A DNA stretch of 43,012 bases, from NCBI GenBank assembly GCA_966211965.1, contig CBIHON010000045.1, positions 1 to 43,012 on the forward strand, written 5' to 3'. Below the pieces are notes generated by a model. The model worked only from the letters and a program-made list of their open reading frames with translations, had not been told where the DNA came from and made no database searches. The position numbers and the translations under genes were made by a program. Source of the stretch: CBIHON01 sp966211965. GTDB lineage: Bacteria > Pseudomonadota > Gammaproteobacteria > Burkholderiales > Burkholderiaceae_D. Each line of letters opens with the position of its first letter. Position 1 is the first letter of the stretch. Shown here piece by piece: positions 34,315-42,457 of this stretch.

Positions 34315-34383
34315 GGTTCTTTAATAGAGAACAAAAAAATCATAATAATTCATTATTCAAGAATTTTGAATTCACCTACATTT

Positions 34384-34400
34384 GAGCCTGTTATGAACTT
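34384..34400 (+). repeat. Solo copy of the GAGCCTGTTATGAAC repeat
   Basis: GAGCCTGTTATGAACTT matches the arm of the palindrome at 7203-7260 (first 15 nt identical). It lies directly before the ribosome-binding site of the ABM gene, inside the LysR-ABM control region. Confidence 0.7.
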
Positions 34401-34409
34401 TGGAGAGCA

Positions 34410-34745
34410 ATGATGATCGTGACGATTTTTCGTTCCCGTGTCAGGCCGGAAGTGGAGCAGGAATACGGCGAATGGGCTGCGCGCCTGTCACAGCTGGCAA
34501 GGGCGATGCCCGGTTATATTTCGCATAAGGGTTTTGCCGCGCAAGACGGGGAGAGGATGACGATAGTCGAGTTTGAAGACGAGCAGAGCCTGCATGAATG
34601 GGCGAGGCATCCGGAGCATGTGGCGGCGAAAAAGAAGGGGCGTGCGGATTTTTATCTGGAGTATCGTGTGCAGGTTTGCGCGCCGCTGCGCGATTCCGCG
34701 TTTGCGGGGCGTCCGGTTGGGGATGTGCCGCAAGAGGCTGGATGA
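34410..34745 (+). CDS. Antibiotic biosynthesis monooxygenase (ABM) domain protein
   Basis: A 111-residue ABM-fold protein (ferredoxin-like dimer). The pattern is RSRVRPEVEQEYGEWAARL, MPGYISHKGFAAQDGERM, then FEDEQSLHEWARHPEHV, as in quinol monooxygenases and heme-degrading relatives. No heme or metal ligand can be assigned with certainty. GGAG lies just before the double ATG (34410 or 34413). It diverges from a LysR regulator, which likely controls it in response to a small aromatic or oxidative signal (inferred). Confidence 0.85.
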   Translation: MMIVTIFRSRVRPEVEQEYGEWAARLSQLARAMPGYISHKGFAAQDGERMTIVEFEDEQSLHEWARHPEHVAAKKKGRADFYLEYRVQVCAPLRDSAFAGRPVGDVPQEAG

Positions 34746-34863
34746 GCGCCAGGGAGGACAAGGCAATGGGCAATGGGTGATGGGAATGGCATGGCGTTTG
34801 CGCATAGTCCGACGCGGGAGAGGGGGCGTCGGACTTCCCTGACAAACCCTGCAGTGCCGAGCG

Positions 34864-35832
34864 CTACTTGATCAACGTCTGCACCAGCCCATAGACGCTA
34901 TAACCAATCATGTACGGCAGTTTATAGTCAGGAAAGCTCTCTGCCAGCCGGCGCTCAAGCGCCTTGTAATGCGCGCCGGCCCGTTCAGCATCGCGCAACT
35001 CGGCCTGCCGCGGCCCCAGTTCATCGATGTAGGTCTTGACCAATTTTTTCGCCTCAGCGAGGTAACGCTGCTGCTCTCGCACTGCGTCGGCAACCGCTAT
35101 GAACTCGCCCCGGCCGCCATAGACCTTGGCATTTGTTTTTGCACCGGCGATGGCGGGCAGCTCTGCCAGCGCGGCGCTCCAGCGGTCGAGGTCGGCATGG
35201 GGTTTGCCGTCGACCAAGCCGCCTTCAAGCCAGAGATGCGCCCTGGTATGGATCAGATCGCCCACAATCAAATCGCCGCTCTGATCGATGCGCACGACCA
35301 CCTGGCTGCTTGAAACGCCGGGGTTTTTCAATTCGAACAGGCTGAGCGTTTCTCCTGATTTGAGATGGATGACGGTTTTGCCGTTGAAGGTTTTCTTCAC
35401 GTTTTCGAACTTCGGATACTCGCCCGGTTTGAATGCCTTCGCGACGTTGACCCAGAAGTTTTCCTTGTACGCATGCACGGCCGGCATCGCGCGCGCGACC
35501 GGCTCGCTGGTGATCGATTCCACGCCGAGCTGATGCAGGTAAGGGAGGCCGTTGTACTTGTCCGGGTTCGGATGCGTGACGATGACACGGGTGATGGGTG
35601 AGCGGGTCTTCTGCCTGACCTCGTCCACCATGGCTGTCGTGAGAGCGGGTACGAATTGCGTGTCGACCAGCGTCACTTCCTTGCCGTCGTCATAGTAGAA
35701 GGTATGCGTATCGAAGCCCTTTGCATCGGTGGTGAATACGCCGAGCGTGCCGGCCAGGGCAGCGGACGAGACAAGGGCGGCCAGCGCGCCGCCGGCAAGA
35801 GATAAAAGGGAGGGGGAGAGCGGTTTCGTCAT
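34864..35832 (-). CDS. Exported MBL-fold protein with altered metal motif
   Basis: A 322-residue protein of the metallo-beta-lactamase fold. Residues 1-28 are a signal peptide (LAALVSSAALA). The zinc motif HxHxDH appears as THPNPDKYNG: His87 is kept, the second His is Asn89, Asp91 is kept, and the last His is Lys92. Later elements (IVGDLIHTRAHLWLEGG) retain an Asp/His pair. Zn site 1 should therefore be disrupted or remodelled. Its substrate is unknown. The start is ATG 35832; the frame extends upstream without coding character. Confidence 0.82.
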   Translation of the reverse strand: MTKPLSPSLLSLAGGALAALVSSAALAGTLGVFTTDAKGFDTHTFYYDDGKEVTLVDTQFVPALTTAMVDEVRQKTRSPITRVIVTHPNPDKYNGLPYLHQLGVESITSEPVARAMPAVHAYKENFWVNVAKAFKPGEYPKFENVKKTFNGKTVIHLKSGETLSLFELKNPGVSSSQVVVRIDQSGDLIVGDLIHTRAHLWLEGGLVDGKPHADLDRWSAALAELPAIAGAKTNAKVYGGRGEFIAVADAVREQQRYLAEAKKLVKTYIDELGPRQAELRDAERAGAHYKALERRLAESFPDYKLPYMIGYSVYGLVQTLIK

Positions 35833-35978
35833 GGTGTCGTCTTTCAGGTTGGAACAGTGGGAACTGCGAAGACGAGAGCATGGCCGATAAGCAAAAAATG
35901 ATAAATCCGCCACGAGTGACTTCACTTGAAACCGGTGGTTTGGAATGGCGCGACCGTCCAGCCGTCGTGGCCGGCTGA

Positions 35979-36197
35979 CGCAATACCAATCGGCCCTATC
36001 CCCCGCCACAGCAGCAAGCCGGAAACCCAGGGCCCTACACACCGATCGACACCAATACCATCCTGCATGCGAAACTCTATCCCTTGAACACGCCTGCCAC
36101 GAAAGCCGGCGAATACCGCATGGCCTCCAAGGACGTCGGCACCGGCGTCTGCCTGTTTTCCAACGGGGCAAAATACCAGATGCATTTTGGCGGATAG
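35979..36197 (+). pseudogene. C-terminal remnant of an exported-type protein
   Basis: A frame ending at TAG 36197 reads NRPYPPPQQQ, then YTPIDTNTILHAKLYPLNTP, then VGTGVCLFSNGAKYQMHFGG. This has protein-like composition, unlike the other frames here. Upstream it is closed by a stop at 35976-35978, with no start codon or ribosome-binding site found, so it appears to be the 3' end of a decayed gene. The rest of the 35833-36454 gap has no gene, apart from an AT-rich block near 36360-36390 before the crystallin gene. Confidence 0.45.
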
Positions 36198-36454
36198 CCT
36201 GCGTTGCAATGGGGCCGGCTCTTCCGTCGGCCCCGGCCGGGCTTGCAGCCGGGCCATTGCCCGATCGAATACCTTGTGTTCGTTCCCGTACAGACCTGCT
36301 TGCACCTCTCCCGCATTATTTGCATTGCTCATTGCCTCGAGATTCCCGCGGCGTCCCTCGAAAAAAACAATTTATTTTTTTGCATAATCGCGCCATCATG
36401 CGTCTTGGCTGCGGCTTTGGCCGCGATGATCCGGAATATCCTGAAGGGACTGAG

Positions 36455-37648
36455 ATGACGACATACTTAAAAAAAATGAAAATGGCAGCCGCACTGCTCG
36501 CCGGCGCCTTGGCCTGTGCGGCGGTGCAGGCCGGCGAAATCATCTTCTATGAAGACAGCGGTTTCAACGGCAGGTACGTGAGCTTGCGCGATGCCGCGCC
36601 CGATTTCAACAATATCGGTTTCAATGACCTGGCCTCCAGCATCGTGGTTCGCTCCGGCCGCTGGGAAGTCTGTACCGATGCCGACTTCAGGGGGCGTTGC
36701 ATGATCGTGGAACGCGGCGAATACCCGAGTCTCGATGGAAACTTCAATGATCGCATTTCTTCCGCGCGTGAAATCAGAGGCGGCGTCGTCAGCGGCGCGT
36801 ACGGCGGCTCCATCGAGCTGTTCGGGCAGCCGGGATTCCGCGGAAGGTCGATCCAGCTTGAGCACGATATGGCCCGTTTGGACAACCGCGATTTCAATGA
36901 CCGTGCGGCCAGCGCGGTGGTGCGCGACGGCACCTGGGTACTTTGCACCGACGCCGACTATCGCGGCACCTGCCGGACCTATGGGCCGGGCCGCTATGCC
37001 GATCTCGGCGATGACATGAACCGATCCATCTCTTCGGCCCGCATTGCGCGCGGCAGGAATGAAGGCGCGCCGCCGATCGCCGGCGGCGGAACGGCCTCGC
37101 TCGGCGTCGCCAATTCGCTGCCGCAAGTCACCTTGTACGACGGCGACGATCTGCGCGGACGCAGCATGGCAGTGTCGGGCACCGTGGCCGATCTGGGGGC
37201 TGCCGGCTTCAACGATGCTGCGGCCTCCATGGTGGTCCAGAACGGTTATTGGGAATTCTGCTCAGACGCGCATTTCCGCGGACAATGCCGCGTCTTCGGA
37301 CCTGGGCAATACCGGCGCCTGGAGCCGGCCCTGTATCGCTCGATTTCGTCGGTGCGCGCCGCCACGCGCGAGACGGGCGGAGGCCGGGCGGCAGGCGGAC
37401 GCGGCGAGGTCGAACTCTTTACCGCACCGGACTTCGGCGGCGGCCGTATGAGCGTGCGCACAGATCTGGAAAACCTCGACCGCGACGGCTTCAATGACCG
37501 TACCGCATCGCTGATCGTTCATGCCGGACAGTGGGAGATTTGCACAGACGCGCATTTCAGCGGCCGTTGCTCGGTGTTCGGCCCGGGACGTTATCCCAAT
37601 CTCGGCGGGATGACCAACCACATCTCGTCTTTGCGCCGGGTTGATTGA
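36455..37648 (+). CDS. Secreted protein with four beta/gamma-crystallin domains
   Basis: A 397-residue exported protein: signal peptide (residues 1-26, AAALLAGALACAAVQAG), then four crystallin-like Greek-key domains at about 27-105, 115-195, 215-300 and 318-397. Each contains a repeated block like RWEVCTDADFRGRC followed by an RGEYPSL-type turn and a NDRISS-type strand end. The paired Cys in each block may form a disulfide. Family members bind calcium, but the N/D-N/D-x-x-S/T-S calcium motif is only partly matched (NDLASS, NDRAAS, NDAAAS, NDRTAS). AAGGGA lies before the ATG. Role unknown; extracellular or outer-surface stability is possible. Confidence 0.88.
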   Translation: MTTYLKKMKMAAALLAGALACAAVQAGEIIFYEDSGFNGRYVSLRDAAPDFNNIGFNDLASSIVVRSGRWEVCTDADFRGRCMIVERGEYPSLDGNFNDRISSAREIRGGVVSGAYGGSIELFGQPGFRGRSIQLEHDMARLDNRDFNDRAASAVVRDGTWVLCTDADYRGTCRTYGPGRYADLGDDMNRSISSARIARGRNEGAPPIAGGGTASLGVANSLPQVTLYDGDDLRGRSMAVSGTVADLGAAGFNDAAASMVVQNGYWEFCSDAHFRGQCRVFGPGQYRRLEPALYRSISSVRAATRETGGGRAAGGRGEVELFTAPDFGGGRMSVRTDLENLDRDGFNDRTASLIVHAGQWEICTDAHFSGRCSVFGPGRYPNLGGMTNHISSLRRVD

Positions 37649-37705
37649 TGTGCCGCGGCTTAGGCCAGTCAATTGAACGGTCAACTTGCCGAGGAAACCA
37701 AGACC

Positions 37706-38095
37706 ATGCGCAAATACGAATTCCTGGATGGCTATCCCTATTTTCCGGCGGGTGAGGGCGAAGAGTTCCGGATCGCGTCATGCATGATTCACCGGTTGAA
37801 GAACGGGCAGATCATCAATAGCCTCGATTTCAACTCCTCGCTTCCGCCGGATTTTCCCGAGAAATGGCTACGCCAGTTCTGGAAGGACTTGGAGGCGGCG
37901 CCGCAGTTCATCGTGCGCGAGGACCAATGGTCTTCGGACTATTGTTCGATTCTCGCCGGCCATTTGATCGCGTGGCGTGACGATCGGAAGGAAGGCTCGA
38001 ACTTCCTTGAGCGCGCCATTGAAATTGAAAAGAGCCTGGAGCATTGGTCTGTGTCCGAAGCGGTCAGGGCATGGGTCAAGACGCAGTTGGGGTGA
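37706..38095 (+). CDS. Hypothetical protein, 129 aa
   Basis: A soluble alpha/beta protein starting at ATG 37706 with GAGGAAA about 9 nt upstream. A recognisable-looking N-terminal part is YPYFPAGEGEEFRIASCMIH, and the C-terminus is helical (FLERAIEIEKSLEHW, SEAVRAWVKTQ). No family is known to me. It follows the crystallin gene by 57 nt on the same strand, and an inverted-repeat element begins just after its stop. Confidence 0.7.
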   Translation: MRKYEFLDGYPYFPAGEGEEFRIASCMIHRLKNGQIINSLDFNSSLPPDFPEKWLRQFWKDLEAAPQFIVREDQWSSDYCSILAGHLIAWRDDRKEGSNFLERAIEIEKSLEHWSVSEAVRAWVKTQLG

Positions 38096-38098
38096 CGG

Positions 38099-38221
38099 CT
38101 GATTTTGATGTCGGCCGTAGAGGCTGTTTGAGTTCATAACGGGCTTTGAGCGGCAGCGTTGCTTCGCAGGGTGAGTTTCTCCCATGCTGCGAAACAACGC
38201 TGCCAACCACATCAAAATCAG
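38099..38221. repeat. MITE-like element with nested inverted repeats
   Basis: Outer arms CTGATTTTGATGT (38099-38111) and ACATCAAAATCAG (38209-38221) are exact inverted copies. Inside, GGCAGCGTTGCTTCGCAG (38152-38169) pairs with CTGCGAAACAACGCTGCC (38187-38204) with one G-U. The left half also contains the reverse GTTCATAAC core of the IS-end-like repeat seen at 7203 and 34384. It looks like a miniature mobile element without a transposase. Confidence 0.7.
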
Positions 38222-38273
38222 ATCGCCCCCCCCTTGCGCACTCCTTTGACGCCCTCGGAAAACCTCTCGAGGT

Positions 38274-38308
38274 TTATCCACATTATTTGTGAACAATGTT
38301 GTGGATAA
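38274..38308. promoter_or_regulatory. Facing pair of DnaA boxes
   Basis: TTATCCACA (38274-38282) and its reverse complement TGTGGATAA (38300-38308) are both exact matches to the DnaA box consensus TTATNCACA, 17 nt apart. No dnaA, dnaN or rpmH gene is nearby, so an oriC is not supported. A DnaA-binding or DnaA-titrating site, or a relic, is possible. Confidence 0.55.
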
Positions 38309-38824
38309 GTGGCGAGGAATTTCTCTAAGTTGTTGATCTATAAGGAATCCCCCGTGCTGCTGTCGATCAAGGCATTGCTGCTTTCCTTCGTTAGCCAGCG
38401 TCTTGCACCGGCATGTCGAGATGATTTCCCTTTGCCCGATACCTCCGCATTTTCTCGCCACGGCATTTCACTCTGCGTCGCCAAGCACTTCCTTCACGCC
38501 GCGATCTTCGGCGCGCCGGCGGCGCAGGAGCGGGGCGAGACGATGCACTGTTGTAACGATCACGATCCGCTGCCCTTGCTGTCGCAATCAGCGCACGCTT
38601 CGGCCCGCACGTCAAAATGGCATAGGTATCCCGCGAACCGGGGAGATCGTCATCGATTTCATGATCGCGGCCTGATCCTGGCTAGGCGCCGCTTTTTTCC
38701 TTCCGTCCTCCGCCTGCCGTCCCGGCGCCCGTCGGGACGTAGACAAAACCGCCTCGCATCCCATATCGAGGCCGCACAACCTCTTTGCGCCAAGTTTCCA
38801 TGAATCCCAAAATCTGTTATTAAG

Positions 38825-38924
38825 TAAGGGAGCGCAACCGATTGGAATTTCGGCGGACGAGATGGGATGCCATGCAGAGCGCCCATATCGGCCGGCGGCA
38901 ATTCCAATCGGTTGCGCTCCCTTA
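38825..38924. repeat. Long inverted repeat upstream of the GGDEF gene
   Basis: The 25 nt arms at 38825-38849 (starting TAAGGGAGCGCAACCGATTG) and 38900-38924 are exact reverse complements separated by 50 nt. The second arm ends 30 nt before the ATG of the diguanylate cyclase, so the RNA hairpin would lie in the 5' leader. Confidence 0.85.
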
Positions 38925-38954
38925 CAGAAAATACCCGCTCGGGGGGAGAATAAG

Positions 38955-40337
38955 ATGACAGGATTTTGGCAGCCGGAGATGTTCAGCTTGCGGCGTTTTC
39001 GCATAGGGACAAGGCTCATCCTTGGGTTTGGTTCGATTCTGCTGATTTTGGTTGCGATGGCCGGCATCAATCGCGTTCTCAACGATCAAAGCAAGGAAAA
39101 GCTGATCAAGGGCTTGAAAGTCGCAGACAACAAGGTCCGCCTCGCCGCGACGATGAAGAGCGCGCTGCTTGAGGGCGGCATATTCCTGCGCGATATCGGC
39201 CTGACTTCCGACTGGGAATCGATCCAAAGAGCGAACAAGCGGGCACAGTCGGAACGAGCGGCATTCATCCGCGCCAGGGACGAATTCATCGCAAGCGGGC
39301 TGACCGGTGAAGAAGAGAAGATCTTTTTCAGCCTCACCAAAGTCGACGAACAGCTTCAGGCGCCGATCGCGGAAGCCATCGCTCAAGCTCTCGCATTCAA
39401 CCAGGAGGACGCGGCTAAAATTCTGACGAAACGCGCCGCGCCCTTGCATCAACAGGCCATCAACGAAATCAACAGACTGGTGGAAGCGCAGCAAGCTGCC
39501 AAGGAGGCGGTACTCGTAAAGTACGACGCGGACGATGCCAGGTTGAAGGTCCTTCTTCTGCTTTTTTGCGGGGTGGCGCTTGGCGTGGGCGGACTGCTTG
39601 CATGGGTCATCACGCTCAGCATCATTTACCCGCTTACCGAAGCGGTCTCGGTGGCGAACGAAGTCGCCGGCGGCGGACTTTCTCCCAATGTCCCGGTCAG
39701 GGGAAACGACGAGGTAAGCCAGTTGATGCTGGCGCTCAAGGAAATGGTGGCCTGCCTGTCGTCCGCACACGAGAAGCTGCGCGACTTGAGCCGCTTCGAT
39801 GGTTTGACCGGCGTGCATAACCGGGCATATTTCAACGAAAGATTCGATATGGAGTGGCGCCGGGCGCACCGTAGCCAATCCATGATCGGCCTGCTCATGA
39901 TCGACATCGATCATTTTAAAAGAGTCAACGACACCTACGGCCATCCGGGCGGCGATGCCTGCCTGAAGCAGGTTGCCGAAACCATGCGGCTGGCGGTGCG
40001 TCGGTCTGGCGACGAAATATTCCGTTATGGCGGTGAGGAATTTGTGATCCTCCTTGCCGATACCGACCTGGCCGGCGCCGCGCACATTGGAGAAATCATC
40101 CGCCGCCAGGTTGAAGCCTTGGACGTCATCTATGAAGCAAAAAAAATTCCGCTGACCGTCAGCATCGGTGCCGCGGCCATGATTCCGGACGCCGTCGGCG
40201 CTTGCGATTATTCGCTGGTCGGGAAAGCCGACAAGGCGCTGTATCAAGCAAAAACCGGCGGACGAAACCGGGTGTGCGTGTCCGATGCGAGTCAATCGGA
40301 TGCGCCGCACGCGCTCCAACATTCAGCGAATCGTTAA
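38955..40337 (+). CDS. Membrane-bound diguanylate cyclase (GGDEF)
   Basis: A 460-residue protein: TM1 at about residues 18-40, a helical periplasmic sensor domain (45-190, related to 4HB_MCP), TM2 at about 196-220, a HAMP-like segment and a GGDEF domain. The catalytic motif is GGEEF, with DIDHFKRVNDTYGHPGGD holding the metal and GTP site. An inhibitory I-site (RSGD) lies exactly five residues before GGEEF, so product feedback by c-di-GMP is likely. The start is ATG 38955 with GGGAGA about 7 nt upstream; the frame extends further up through the hairpin. The signal is unknown. Confidence 0.92.
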   Translation: MTGFWQPEMFSLRRFRIGTRLILGFGSILLILVAMAGINRVLNDQSKEKLIKGLKVADNKVRLAATMKSALLEGGIFLRDIGLTSDWESIQRANKRAQSERAAFIRARDEFIASGLTGEEEKIFFSLTKVDEQLQAPIAEAIAQALAFNQEDAAKILTKRAAPLHQQAINEINRLVEAQQAAKEAVLVKYDADDARLKVLLLLFCGVALGVGGLLAWVITLSIIYPLTEAVSVANEVAGGGLSPNVPVRGNDEVSQLMLALKEMVACLSSAHEKLRDLSRFDGLTGVHNRAYFNERFDMEWRRAHRSQSMIGLLMIDIDHFKRVNDTYGHPGGDACLKQVAETMRLAVRRSGDEIFRYGGEEFVILLADTDLAGAAHIGEIIRRQVEALDVIYEAKKIPLTVSIGAAAMIPDAVGACDYSLVGKADKALYQAKTGGRNRVCVSDASQSDAPHALQHSANR

Positions 40338-40593
40338 ATGTTGTGTCATCGACCACGGCATGCACCTTGCGCGCCGCTTCCGGGTTGATACATGGTTTAG
40401 TATGCAAGCATACCAACGCGCCCGGCAGCCTCACAAAAAAACCACAAGCTGCCGCACCGTACCTGCAAAACCGACATACGCCGTGGCCTGAAAACCCGCT
40501 CTCATAGAATCGCCTGTCGAACAAGGCGAACGATGCGCAGGCGGCACGGCATATGAACCGTCAAGCCGGCCATCGAAAAGGAGAGGGAAGGGT

Positions 40594-40812
40594 ATGGAAT
40601 ACGTAAAAGTGACTTACGCCGGCGCGCGGCCCGTGAACATCGACGGCGCCGCGGCCGGCACCACCAATCAAGTCTTCCAGGTGGATGCGGGCACGCACAA
40701 ATTCGATCTCGGCGCCCCTGCCGATTACGATCCGCCCAGCCAGAACATCCTCATCAGCGGCACCTCGCTGTTTCAGCCCAAGATCGTCGTCTTCAACCAA
40801 AGGAAAAACTAA
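40594..40812 (+). CDS. Small hypothetical protein, 72 aa
   Basis: A beta-rich small protein (MEYVKVTYAGARPVNIDG, then VDAGTHKFDL) resembling a PEGA-like or carbohydrate-binding mini-domain, but no family is certain. AGGGAAGGG lies before the ATG. It lies only 2 nt upstream of the patatin lipoprotein gene, so the two are probably cotranscribed and functionally linked. Confidence 0.7.
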   Translation: MEYVKVTYAGARPVNIDGAAAGTTNQVFQVDAGTHKFDLGAPADYDPPSQNILISGTSLFQPKIVVFNQRKN

Positions 40813-40814
40813 GC

Positions 40815-42266
40815 ATGGTCATGCGCATCGCCGCCAAGCTCGCGGCCGCCGCCTGCGTCCTGTTGCTCGGCGCTTGCGGCACATTCCAGGTCAATCCCCC
40901 GCTGGCCAAATACGACCCCGCCGCCGGCTACCGTTTCGACAAACTCGACCAGGGCAACAACAGCGACGAGCTGTTCGTCATCCTGGCCTTCTCAGGCGGC
41001 GGCACGCGCGCGGCCGCTTTGTCCTACGGCGTACTCGAAGCGCTGCGCGACACCAAGATCCAATGGCAGGGCCAGACCAAATCGCTGCTCGATGAAGTCG
41101 ACGTGATCTCATCGATCTCCGGCGGCAGTTTTCCCGCCGCTTACTACGCATTGCGCGGGCCGCGCACCTTCGACGAATTCCCCAACCGCTTCCTGTACCG
41201 CCCGATCGAAAGCGAGCTGATCAAGCTCGCCATGACGCCATCCAACCTGATCAGACTGGGCGGCTCAAGCTTCGGCCGCAGCGACCTCGCCGCCGAGTTC
41301 TATGACCGCGAAGTGTTCGGCGCCGCCACCTATGCCGACCTGGTTGCGCAGGGTCGCCGCCCCTTCGTGATCCTGAACGCCACCGACATGACCATCGGCG
41401 CGCAGTTCTCATTCATCCAGGACCAGTTCGACCTGCTGTGCTCCGACCTGTCGAAAGTGACGCTCGGACGCGCCGCCGCCTCTTCATCCGCCTTCCCCGG
41501 CGGGCTGACGCCGCTCACCTTCAAGAATTACGCCGGCACCTGCGGCTATCAACAGCCGCCCTGGGTCGACCTCGCCATCAAGGACCACCGGTCGCGCATC
41601 AACATGCCGCGCACCGCCCGCGCCGAGAACCGCCTGTCCTACACCAACCCCGGCCCGTCGCCGCGCAACTTCATCCACCTCACCGACGGCGGCGTGGCCG
41701 ACAACATCGGCCTGCGCGAACCGCTCGTCGCCATCACCAGCGTCGACAACTCCTGGAGCGTGCTGCGCCTGATCAATCTCAATAAAGTCAAAAAGCTCGC
41801 CGTGATCGTCGTCAACGCCGCCACCAACCCCGTCACCGAACGCGACAAGACGCCCGACGTGCCGGGACTGATCGACACCGTAACGGCCGCCTCCACCGTC
41901 CCCTTGGGGAACTACTCTTCCGACACGCTGGAAATCCTGCGCAAGGTCAAGAGCGAGTTCGACGCACAGGCCAGCCAGATCAACGGCTGCAAGGCCCTGG
42001 CCGCAGCCAAGGGCGCGCAATGCGCACTGGATATCCAGGCGCCGCCGCAGGTGGATTTTTATACGATCGAGGTCGCGTTTGATTATCTCGAATCGGCGGA
42101 TGAGCGGAATTGGTTTAAGAATTTGCCGACGACGTTGGAACTGCCGAAGGAGACGGTGGATAAGTTGCGGGCGGTGGGGAGGAAGTTGTTGGGGGAGGAT
42201 GGGGAGTTTAAGAGGTTGATGGAGGGGGTGCGGGGGTGTGTTGCCGTTGAGGGATTAGGCTGTTGA
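40815..42266 (+). CDS. Patatin-like phospholipase, lipoprotein
   Basis: A 483-residue patatin-family acyl hydrolase with a lipoprotein signal peptide (VLLLGACGTF, lipid-modified Cys21). The oxyanion region is GGGTRAAALSYGVLEAL, the nucleophile Ser lies in SSISGGSFPA (a GxSxG variant), and the catalytic Asp is in HLTDGGVADNIGL. The family cleaves phospholipid acyl chains; here it would act in the periplasm or outer membrane. Codon use changes sharply in the final 60 codons (about 42060-42260), from C-rich to G/T-rich third positions. AAGGA stands before the ATG. Confidence 0.88.
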   Translation: MVMRIAAKLAAAACVLLLGACGTFQVNPPLAKYDPAAGYRFDKLDQGNNSDELFVILAFSGGGTRAAALSYGVLEALRDTKIQWQGQTKSLLDEVDVISSISGGSFPAAYYALRGPRTFDEFPNRFLYRPIESELIKLAMTPSNLIRLGGSSFGRSDLAAEFYDREVFGAATYADLVAQGRRPFVILNATDMTIGAQFSFIQDQFDLLCSDLSKVTLGRAAASSSAFPGGLTPLTFKNYAGTCGYQQPPWVDLAIKDHRSRINMPRTARAENRLSYTNPGPSPRNFIHLTDGGVADNIGLREPLVAITSVDNSWSVLRLINLNKVKKLAVIVVNAATNPVTERDKTPDVPGLIDTVTAASTVPLGNYSSDTLEILRKVKSEFDAQASQINGCKALAAAKGAQCALDIQAPPQVDFYTIEVAFDYLESADERNWFKNLPTTLELPKETVDKLRAVGRKLLGEDGEFKRLMEGVRGCVAVEGLGC

Positions 42267-42333
42267 CGACCTTGCGTGCGAATTTTTTGCCTTGCGCATG
42301 TTGTGGGATGAAATTTCCAGTCAGATTTTAATT

Positions 42334-42348
42334 TCAGATTGAATCTGA
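42334..42348. promoter_or_regulatory. Perfect 15 nt palindrome upstream of DUF262 gene
   Basis: TCAGATTGAATCTGA is a 7+1+7 perfect inverted repeat in an AT-rich stretch 110 nt before the DUF262 start. It may be an operator. No regulator is identified. Confidence 0.4.
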
Positions 42349-42457
42349 GAAGAAGTTACGACAATAGCCAGTAAATTGCCAAAGATACTCGGCTGATAGC
42401 GAGCTAGAGCCCAACCTGCACACTAATTGTACCTGGCTATAAGGAGCATAGAAGAAC

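Larger units (their letters stand above)
38222..38954. other. Gene-poor region before the diguanylate cyclase
   Basis: About 730 nt with no convincing gene; a 164-residue frame (38309-38803) has the Arg/Ser/His-rich look of non-coding DNA. It contains a facing pair of perfect DnaA boxes (38274-38308) and a long hairpin (38825-38924), both listed separately. The three structures with the MITE-like element make this the most repeat-dense stretch of the window. Confidence 0.6.

Noticed and set aside
38274..38308. Chromosomal origin of replication
   Set aside because: Only two DnaA boxes; no dnaA, dnaN or rpmH nearby and no AT-rich unwinding block next to them.
38309..38803. 164-residue plus-strand frame in the gene-poor region
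   Set aside because: Composition is Arg, Ser and His-rich without any fold pattern, and no ribosome-binding site precedes it.
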